A DNA stretch of 64,000 bases, taken from assembly GCA_948567375.1 (NCBI GenBank), contig OX419758.1, positions 5,895,001-5,959,000 on the forward strand, read 5' to 3'. The notes beneath the pieces are model-generated. The model made no database searches and was not told where the DNA came from. It worked only from the letters and a program-made list of their open reading frames with translations. This document shows, piece after piece, positions 56,159-64,000 of the stretch; position 1 is the first letter of the stretch; each line of letters starts with the position of its first letter. The stretch comes from Lunularia cruciata. Lineage: Eukaryota > Streptophyta > Marchantiopsida > Lunulariales > Lunulariaceae. A program made the translations under genes and the position numbers.

Positions 56159-57200
56159 TCAAAGGGCATATTTGCATATTAAGGAGATGTTGAATACTGG
56201 ATAAATCTTCATGTGTGCTGGTAGCTCAAGGTGGTAGGCCACTATGCTGATTTGATGAAGAATGGGAAAAGGTCCAATAAAATGAGGTCTAAACTTACGA
56301 GGGCCAACTAATGTGAGGTTGGTGGTTGATAGCCAGACTTGATCTCCAACACTTAACTCCATGTGTTGGTGGTGTGCATCTACATATTGCTTCTATCAAT
56401 TTTGGGTGATCTGCAATCAATGCTTGGCGTTCTCCACACCCTATTGGATTCTAGAAACAAAATTGTTGACAATGTCAACCTTAGTAGCCACCAAATGGAC
56501 CTTCATCAAGCTTGAAGGTATGAAAGGATGCTCTCCATACATGAGGAAGAATGAGGTGACCTGTGTGGAAGCATTCCCTGAATTGTTATAAGCAAATTTC
56601 ACCAATAGGAGTAAGGTGTCTCACCGCTCTTGCTCATCTAAGGTGAAGCTTTGGAGGATGTCCTCAATAGTGAGATTTTCCCACTCTGATTGTCCATCAG
56701 TCTAAAGCGGTGGTAAAGATGGTAAGCGGTGGATATGGCCAATTTGGTTTTGAAGAAACCAAAAAGTGTTCTCCAAGAAAAACTATTGAATTGAGTGCCT
56801 CTAATTTTGATGAGCACTCAAGACAGGCCATGGTAAGAGAAAACTACATCTAAGTACAACTGAGCTAGTTGTGGGGCAGCCATGTTCTTGGTGGTAGGAT
56901 GCACATGAATTATTGTTTTGAATCAGTCAACAAAGACTACAATGGAGTCAAACCTTGAGGTGGTCTTGGGCAATTCACAGACCAGATCCATGCTTACCTG
57001 TTCCCAATGTTGTGTAGGAGTGGGGAAAGATTGAAGGAGTTTTGTGGGAGCTTGATTGAAAGCTTTATTTTGTTGGCAAAGTAGGCAGCTCCAAACTTAT
57101 TCCATCACATTTTTGCTCGTCTTGGGCTTATAGTAATGGCATTTGATTGCATCCAAGGTCTTGTTCACTCCAACGTGACCTGCAATGGCGGAATCATGAC
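56159..57200 (-). pseudogene. integrase of the nested gypsy element
   Basis: AIAGHVGVNKTLDAIKCHYY and CLLCQQNK (zinc domain), SMDLVCELPKTTSRFDSIVV (first Asp), then a decayed second block (VLIKIRGTQF where SDRGTQF is usual, so the Asp is lost). The C-terminal module ELSVGDQVWLSTTNL and KFRPHFIGPFPI lies at 56159-56362. Stops throughout. Confidence 0.87.
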
Positions 57201-57203
57201 ATT

Positions 57204-57850
57204 CTAGTAGGATTGTGGTTCATATATCCTTGGCATCAGGATCCATAACCTACCATCATGAAAGGTGAGTGCTTGGGTGGTGATGATTCCTTTGGATGAT
57301 TGAGCTCTTATAATATGTGGATCAGTTTTTATAGCAATAAGAATCCTTGGCCAGAATTTTGGGTTTGTCTTGACCTCCACTCGTAGATTGTTTGCTATTG
57401 CCATTCAGATGAATGAATCTGCAAGTTGCTTCTTGCCTTCCACATATGTGATTGTCATGTTGAACCATTTTCTCCACTCTATCCACCAAATCTATCAACA
57501 AGAAAGATCTTTTTGTGTCTCAAGGTAGACAAGAGGTTTGTGGTCTATCTCCCCCACAAATGCCTTCTCCCTAAGATAGTGCTTCCAATGCTTGGTTGCA
57601 AGGATGATGGCTAGCTCTTCTTGTTTGGTGGTGTGATAGTTGCATTCTACCGGTAACAACTTATGAGAGAAATATGCAATTGGGTGCCATCTATCATGCC
57701 ACTCTTATTGTAGGATTGTTCCTATTGCTACGCCTGATGCATATGTAGCCAACTTGATTGGTCATTTTGGGTCATACCATTTTAAGATTGGTGCATGTAG
57801 TAATGTGTATTTCAATTCTTATGTGTTTCCCCACATCCACTTCTTCCCCT
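57204..57850 (-). pseudogene. RNase H of the nested gypsy element
   Basis: LATYASGVAIGTILQ, HPIAYFSHKLLPVECNYHTT, EELAIILATKHWKHYL and EIDHKPLVYLETQK, followed by the tether (57204-57404). The first catalytic Asp appears as Tyr in TYASG, so activity is lost. Confidence 0.85.
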
Positions 57851-57899
57851 TGCCCAATAGTGCTATAAGAGGCTATGCAATCTTGGAGAAGTCCTCAAA

Positions 57900-58812
57900 A
57901 AATTGACAATAAAACCCCATCAATCCCAAGAAACTCTTGAGTTGAGTTTGATATTCTAGAAAACTCCATTTCTAAATGACCTCTATTTTATCTATTAACA
58001 CTTGGGGACCTTTTGCACTTACTCTATGCTCTAAGTAATCTACTTCAGATTTGCTAAACTTGTACTTTGAGATTTTGGCAAACAATTGATTTTGTCATAG
58101 AATCTAGAGGACTTCTTGTAGATGTTGCTTGTGCTCTATCATTATCCTATTGTAGACTAAGATTTCATTGAGGAAAATGATAAAAAATTTATTCAAGTAT
58201 GGAAGAAAGATATCATTCATCAAACTCATGAAAGTGGCTAGAGTGTTGTTGAGGCCAAATAGCATCACCAATTACTCAAAAAGACCTTGTTCAAAAGGTC
58301 ATTTTATGTACGTCTTCCTCTGCAATCCTAATTTGGTTGTAATTGCTTTGTAGATCAAGTTTGGTGAAGTGCTTTGCCCCATTGAGTTGATCAAACAAGT
58401 CATCCATGCAAGATAATGGGTATTTTTTCTTCACTATTTGTTGGTTTTGTCCCTAGTAGTTAATTCACATGCGTATTGGTCCATCCTTCTTCTTCACAAA
58501 CAATACAAGAGCCCCATATGGTGATATGCTGGGTTGGATAAACCAACCTTTTTTGCAACATATCTTTGATCTTAGCCTTACACTCCTCTAACTCATGAAT
58601 TGATAGTCGACATGGGGCCTTACAAGGAGGTGCTTTCTCAAAAGTATCTCAATTTTATGGTCTACTCTCCTTTTTCGTGGTACTCCTGAGGGTAATTCAT
58701 ATGGAAAGACATCTTGAAACTCATTGACCACATCTTTTAATTCCCAAGGAATTTGTCCATTATGGTGGGCACTTTGGGCTTCTCTTATTAGACACATGAA
58801 ACATATATCCAT
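57900..58812 (-). pseudogene. reverse transcriptase of the nested gypsy element
   Basis: VVNEFQDVFPYELPSGVPRK and the DHKIE pre-RT block, KDGPIRMCINY, AKHFTKLDLQSNYNQIRI, MLFGLNNTLATFMSLMNDIF, then IIFLNEILVYNRI. In the last block the two catalytic Asp residues are Asn and Glu. Frames are broken by several stops. Confidence 0.87.
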
Positions 58813-59001
58813 CTTACCAATAGATGTGGTCCTTATGACATAAAGAGGCAGCTCTTGCCTTTGTGATCTTTCTGTAACACCAAAGATCTTCCATTAACTA
58901 GTTCTCACTACCTTCTTTCTCCAATCCACCGTGGAGTTGTAGTGCTCCATCCATGGCATGCCTAAGATTACATCATAACCAACTAATCATATCACTTGCC
59001 A

Positions 59002-59295
59002 CTAGATTGCTTCTTGATACTCTCCTATAAATAGTGCTACTTTTCTACATAATGACTCAATCCTCTTTGTGTGCCCATTAGGTAACTCCACTTTGTCATT
59101 CTCATCCTTCTCTAGTTCCATCTCCAACCTTATTGCAACAAAGCAAGACAATAAATTCTCTTTTGCTCTAAGGTCTATCAATATTCTCATCAGGTTGCCT
59201 TCTAGGACTCCATTTATGACAATAAATTGAAAGTTTATCTTCCTCCACCTTTGCATACTTGTCCTCTTCCTCCCTCCACTTTTATTCTTCTTCAA
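59002..59295 (-). pseudogene. protease region of the nested gypsy element
   Basis: 97 codons with GNLMRILIDLRAKENLLSCF, where the usual active site is LIDSGA(S/T)xNF. Asp is kept, Ser-Gly is replaced by Leu-Arg. Confidence 0.75.
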
Positions 59296-59399
59296 TGAGC
59301 AAGTAAGGCTACAAGGTACCTTTATTGGTGATCTTTGTTTTCCAATGTCACTTCAACTTCTTCTTCCTCAATTTGTCTCTCCATGTGGTTCAAAGATTG

Positions 59400-60420
59400 C
59401 TTGTATGGAGGTCAAGGGCCTCTAGGATGATGGGCACTACAATTGATGGTTATGTGCCCAACTTAGCCACAATTGTAATAGCATCATTATTTTGCTTAAG
59501 ACCTTTCTCCTTGTGGGACTCCATCTCTCCTTTGTTTGATCCATCCCCATTCTCCTTGAAGGGATTGTGCTCCTCTGTCTCATAACTTAATGTTACCCAA
59601 TTCCATAGGAATTGGTCCACCAAAATGGTGTGTCTCAGCTTGATAACTTTGCATCATTACTACCTCTCCACCTCCTCCAAGCGGCCTTGCTATTCTTTGC
59701 ATGTAGGCAATGGCTTCAAAAACAATGCAAGGATTTTGTACCATTACCTCTTGGTGAATTTGCTCTTTTAATTCCCTTTTGAAATTATCAAGAGCTTTGG
59801 CTAGACTCATATTGGTTATTGCAACCTATAGATCAAGAAATGCCTCCACAAACTCTTGTGTGCCATTCTTCTGATTCAACCCCTAGGGTCTGATTCGGGC
59901 CATCTACACTAAATCTATAGATTAGAAATTCTTGAGTAGCCCTTCTTGCATGGCTGTCCAAGTGACCACTCTTCCTTTGGTTAGCGATGATTGTTCCCAA
60001 GCATTATATCACGTGAGGGCTTTATTGGTCAAGTACCCACATGCAAACACACCTACAAAATGATCAGTGATCTTAGTGTGAACAATTAAAGGTATCAATT
60101 CATTCTTGAAATCCAATTTTCCACTACTTCCATGGAATGTTGTCCTTTGTAGTGCTCAATGTTGCACGTCTTTTTCATTCATAGTAACACTATGGCTTGG
60201 TTGTTGACCAATGTCAATGCCATCGGTATGAGTGATTCTCCAAGTACTTTGATTGCTGGTGCTGGTTGTTGGGATGGTTCCCCTTCTTGGATTACTTGAT
60301 CCTTCCTGAAGGCACATACTTGGTTTTGCAATTCCTCCATGGTCATCTTGATCTCCCAAAACTCATTCAACATCCCTTGCATTCCTTGCATCAACTCTTG
60401 CAACTACGGATCCATGATCC
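59400..60420 (-). pseudogene. gag of the nested gypsy element
   Basis: A coiled-coil-like start (60179-60403, ELMQGMQGMLNEFWEIKMTM) is followed by the core and MSLAKALDNFKRELKEQIHQ, GPIPMELGNI (59580-59810). A degraded zinc knuckle (YNCG...VGHITINC) lies near 59450. The part between 60180 and 59810 is interrupted by stops. Confidence 0.75.
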
Positions 60421-61012
60421 CTACATAGGGCCAATACTCAATTGCTACTTCCTACTTCAATAGAGAGTTACCATAATCACTTGGGAAGAAGCATGAATTA
60501 TTGAGACTACTATTGGGACCTTAGATGCTATCACTCGTCAATAATATTCCTTACCAAAATTGTGGATCACAAAATCCCTAAATATCACATTTGGTCTAAC
60601 TACATAATGGATTTCTACTTGCATGTTGAAAGGGGGAAGATTTAGTACATTCTAGATTCAAAACATCATAACAAAATGTAGATTGTCAAATCTCACTCTA
60701 TCATATATCACCACAATAGAATCACTAGGTTTGGCAAATTCATCATTGTGTCCATGAACTCTGCTCCAAATTGATAAACAAGAGATACTCTCATTTTCTC
60801 ACACTGGATGTACATAATCTTGATGTGGAATGAATTCAAGAATGGGAAGCATGGTGTAGGAAATTGTCCTCTAGGTGCCTCCATCTCATCCTCTCTCTAA
60901 AACACACTCCAAGTCTAACAATTGTACCAATTTTTCTCCCATCAAAAATTACTCAACTTTAGTAGCCTATGTCCTTCCAAGAGGGATGATCCACTCTCTT
61001 GGATTAAAACAT

Positions 61013-61027
61013 CTGCTCTAATACCAT
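61013..61027 (-). other. primer binding site of the nested gypsy element
   Basis: Minus strand TGGTATTAGAGCAG, one base different from the iMet-type TGGTATCAGAGC, beginning within two bases of the LTR end GACTACA. Confidence 0.88.
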
Positions 61028-61628
61028 TGTAGTCCTCTAAGAACACAAGAACTCTCCAAGACAAACAAAAGAGAGAAGACACAAGTTTTTCATTTAATAC
61101 TCCCATGCCCCAAATGAGCATCTTGTCTTTATTATACAGCAAAGAGGATTCTCTCAAGGGAAGCTCCACCCTTGGATCAAATACATGGATTGGTGACATA
61201 TCAGTGAGATCTACCTTTAGATTAGGTGCATGCATGGGTGACATGCGGGTGTTGATCCTATCTAGTGGGTCAAACAATCTTTGACTAGAAGGAATCTTTA
61301 GGGAATCTTTTTTGTAGGAATCTCAAAATCACATGGGTGAGGTACCGTTGGAAAGCACTCAATGAGACAAACTTGGGAGCAGGAAAGGCCAGCCTGTCCT
61401 TTATGCCGAGGGAGCACATGTACATTTTTTTGAGACCTAATTCATCCGTTTAGGCCTCCAAAATTGACTCAAGTTTTCAGCTTGTTTTTGGCTCTTGCTC
61501 TATTAGTAAAAGTGTTCTTTTGGTGATATCTCTATCTGATCTCTCTAGCCCAACCTACATAACATCCTTCTAGATGTTACCAAGCCAATTTTCACCTCTA
61601 GATAATATGTCTAGCTATTGGTATTACA
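61028..61628 (-). repeat. 5' LTR of the nested gypsy element
   Basis: 601 bases, TGTAATACCAATAGC (61628) to GGACTACA (61028) on the minus strand. Confidence 0.93.
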
Positions 61629-62015
61629 TTAGGCTATTTTTGGCCATCTATCTCTAATGATGCCAACCAATATGCCCTCATGTGTGACAATTATCAAAGA
61701 ATTGGCAAACCCGTATCATGGTACTTAGTGTACCTATACCTGATATTAGTAGCAAAACCATTCTAGAAGTGGGGAGTTAACTTTGTGGGGCATATTAATC
61801 CCGTATCCCAAGGGAGTAGGCATCATTGCATTAGTAAATCATTGTTACTATTTACTACATAACAAAATGGTAGAAGTTAAATATTTTGTCAAAAATTTTA
61901 TTGTTATCACCATACAATTTTGGGGAAAAAATGTCACTTCTAGGTTTGGCATTTCCTTATCTATTATTACAGACAATGGATCCCACTATATCAATGGAGT
62001 ATAGGATTTGACAAA
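61629..62015 (+). pseudogene. integrase core of the Tat/Athila-like element
   Basis: GYFWPSISNDANQYALMCDN and CDNYQRIGK, WGVNFVGHINPVSQGVGII, then SLSIITDNGSHYINGV. The first Asp is Asn (VNFVG for IDFVG). The frame ends abruptly at about 62015, where TGTAACAACCTAAATATC begins, possibly another LTR insertion. Confidence 0.87.
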
Positions 62016-64000
62016 TATGTAACAACCTAAATATCAACATACTAATACTAAAATTGTAAGACTTAATCAATCCCACAAAGATTGTAGGTTAGGTTATCCA
62101 ATCCCTTAGTGGAAGTGGGGAGCTAGATGAACAAGGAAGGAAACGGTACAGTCTTTGTGCAACTGGTCATTTAAGTGGCTTGAGGAGGAATTCTACTCAA
62201 GATTCCCCTAGCTAATCATAATTCCATTGAGGAATAAGAATCTCCTATGGATATTTACCCTTGGAGATGGTTAAAAGGTCTATCACCACCCGCCATCCCC
62301 TCCCCCCCAAACCATTCAATCTCTATGGTATGTCAATTAGAAAGTTCAACAACACATCTATAGAAAAATTCCTAATGCCATCTTTTATTTAGCTAATCAA
62401 TGCAATGAACAACCAAGAGCACTTATTAACAATATAGACACAAGCAATCCATGAAATTATGATTCACCATTTACCCTTTCATACCAAGCTAGGATAGAAG
62501 TGCATAATTTCATATAAGCCCTATGCCACATTGGCTTTTAGGCTCAAGAGTCACAATACAATCCTATGGGAGGATGTCCAATTTTTGTATTGCACTCCTA
62601 ATAGTCCCAGCTGAAAATGGTATGGTATCCTTAGTCTACAAATCCCTACTTCTTGGGGAATCCTTTAGCTGCCTCCACTATAATTCAAGATTACACTCAC
62701 AAGGGGAACAATCCTCTTAAATATTGGATCCTAAACCTAAAAAGAATTTTATCTCCTACCATCATCATTATATTGAACGTGACCGCTACTTCTCTCATAG
62801 CTTGTGCCCTACATGCTAATTAGCTATCCTTCCTTAGATGTCTTCTCCTCTAGATGTACATAATCTCCTTGTCAATATGCCACTAGATTCTTAATTACTA
62901 TTGTCTAACAACTTTACATGCTTGTAGTCTTGGCTCCCATACCCAAGAACAATAGGCCAACCCACACTTAGTCTATCTGGTAGGCAATTTTCTTTGGCAT
63001 AGCCATCCCTTGTATGCTCCTATAAAGGAGTCTATCCCACATCTAGTCTTCTCACAAAAGTCCTTTTTTCCCTGCAACATAATGCTCTCCTAAGTCCTTG
63101 CACTCTAAGCAAGACTAAAAGGATTTACCTCTTTTTCTTATTTATTTTTTCTTGGGGAAAGAATTGAGCTATCATTTGGTAATAGGTTGTTGTATGATCT
63201 CTCTTCTAATAGTCCTTGAAGATGGTATCCCATACATCAATGAACCCATCCATGTGTGCTAAATCCAAGGTCCTATCCAAATAGCAACTCCACATACTTG
63301 CTTGCTACACGATATACATGAAGACTACATTGGCAATTGTTTGCCAAAAGGGATTACACATGCTCTCTTCTTTGTCATCTCAACCTAGTTGGTTCTACAG
63401 TTAGGCAAGAGCCTTACAATATACTACAACACAAAACACTACATGTTCCCTTGTGGTATACCACTAGTTCCAACAACTTTCCAACATGTCCATGGTCTCT
63501 TGCAATTCTATATGATAGAGTCATACTTTTGGTCAACAATGAGGCTTCTTCCTATAGGAGAAGTGATGAATTACCATTGCATAGTATACCTCCATGTATA
63601 GTATTTCCCTAAGTGTCCCTCTTAGGCCTTGGAGTAAGGCGTCCAATGGTATAGGTAATCTGATTGTGTTCATGTTGGAACAAGTGGTGACTGTTGGAGC
63701 TGGACCTTAGAATTCCAAGGAGAGCCAACACAACAATATATTGGTTGGGAACATCAATCTTTCATGTTCTTGGAACCAAATAGATACATGAAGGATTCAA
63801 TTGTGGCTAAGTACATAATTGAAATCCTCATGTACTACATTAAGGAGTACAGGACTTCTTACCCTAATTTTCCAATTTGCATGGTAGGCTATAGGAAGTC
63901 TCTTCACCATGGATTTACTGGATTTAGGTATATACATAATGGCTTGATACAATCAGGACCACTAGAATTAGGGTCTTTATTGCTGAGATCTGCATCTTGA
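62016..64000. other. unassigned repeat-like sequence to the right edge
   Basis: Starts TGTAACAACCTAAATATCAA exactly where the integrase frame stops, so it may be the start of another LTR element. Frames at 63337-63612 and 63764-64000 have no named motif. No RNA gene seen. Confidence 0.4.

Larger units (their letters stand above)
55306..61628 (-). mobile_element. complete but decayed minus-strand Ty3/gypsy element nested in an integrase gene
   Basis: Two direct LTR copies (55306-55902 and 61028-61628), PBS, PPT, gag, protease, RT, RNase H and integrase in minus orientation. GTAGG precedes the left end and TTAGG follows the right end, a 5-bp target duplication with one change. The host integrase frame (YLVGYFWPS) joins perfectly when the element and one TAGG are removed. 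Confidence 0.95.
48881..62015 (+). mobile_element. Tat/Athila-like Ty3/gypsy element, plus strand, with nested insertions
   Basis: Pieces in order: gag remnants (48881-50300), protease (about 51014-51253), RT part 1 (52290-52540), RT part 2 (53238-53700), RNase H parts (53860-53931 and 54616-54990), integrase zinc domain (to 55305) and integrase core (61629-62015). The protein words match the plant Athila/Tat branch. Three insertions split it: repeat B in RT, repeat C in RNase H, and a complete minus-strand gypsy element in integrase. The reading frame resumes across each insertion. Confidence 0.87.

Overview
The window looks like nuclear DNA of a land plant. The evidence is a plant-type 18S-ITS1-5.8S-ITS2 block, one intron-containing host gene, and a dense nest of plant-type Ty3/gypsy retrotransposons whose decay (CG to TG/CA, CAG to TAG) fits plant CG and CHG DNA methylation. 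I cannot name the species. An SLC15-like peptide transporter and a gypsy family carrying a DNA methyltransferase would suit a seed-free plant (bryophyte or lycophyte), but that is inference.

Layout. 1-2288: minus-strand gag-like coding region running off the left edge. 2289-7725: decayed minus-strand gypsy element with LTRs, PBS and PPT. 8542-9618: solo LTR with a 5-bp target duplication. 11001-13465: exons of a POT/PTR (SLC15-like) transporter, truncated and frameshifted. 13.5-20.2 kb: mostly featureless, with an AT-rich stretch and uncertain minus-strand ORFs. 20.2-23.0 kb: minus-strand LINE-like reverse transcriptase relic. 26.24-27.28 and 41.12-41.35 kb: the two halves of a 0.7-kb dispersed repeat. 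It was split by a 13.8-kb rDNA block (partial 5' ETS, complete 18S, ITS1, 5.8S, part of ITS2, no 26S).

The highlight lies inside that rDNA. A 9.9-kb Ty3/gypsy element (28542-38436) interrupts the 18S gene. Its order is gag with two zinc knuckles, protease, a C5 cytosine DNA methyltransferase, reverse transcriptase, RNase H, integrase, and a C-terminal PHD finger. Its terminal repeats are arranged Y-internal-X-Y-X, the split-direct-repeat layout known from tyrosine-recombinase (PAT/Ngaro) elements, although this one encodes a DDE integrase. A second insertion of the same family (26393-26948) consists of Y-X, so these ends are not a one-off. All 17 in-frame stops I found are TAG or TGA, never TAA, mostly where Gln or Arg is expected.

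Right part. 41.5-42.6 kb: a second copy of the gag-like family seen at 1-1.9 kb. 42.6-48.9 kb: little recognisable. 48.9-62.0 kb: a plus-strand Tat/Athila-like gypsy element broken by two 0.7-kb repeats in opposite orientation (in RT and RNase H) and by a complete minus-strand gypsy element in its integrase (55306-61628). A further pattern is four very tight inverted duplications (18-bp arms at 4.7 kb, 17 at 20.7 kb, 20 at 28.5 kb, 70 at 41.4 kb; spacers 0-3 nt), which suggests a fold-back template-switch process or an assembly artefact.
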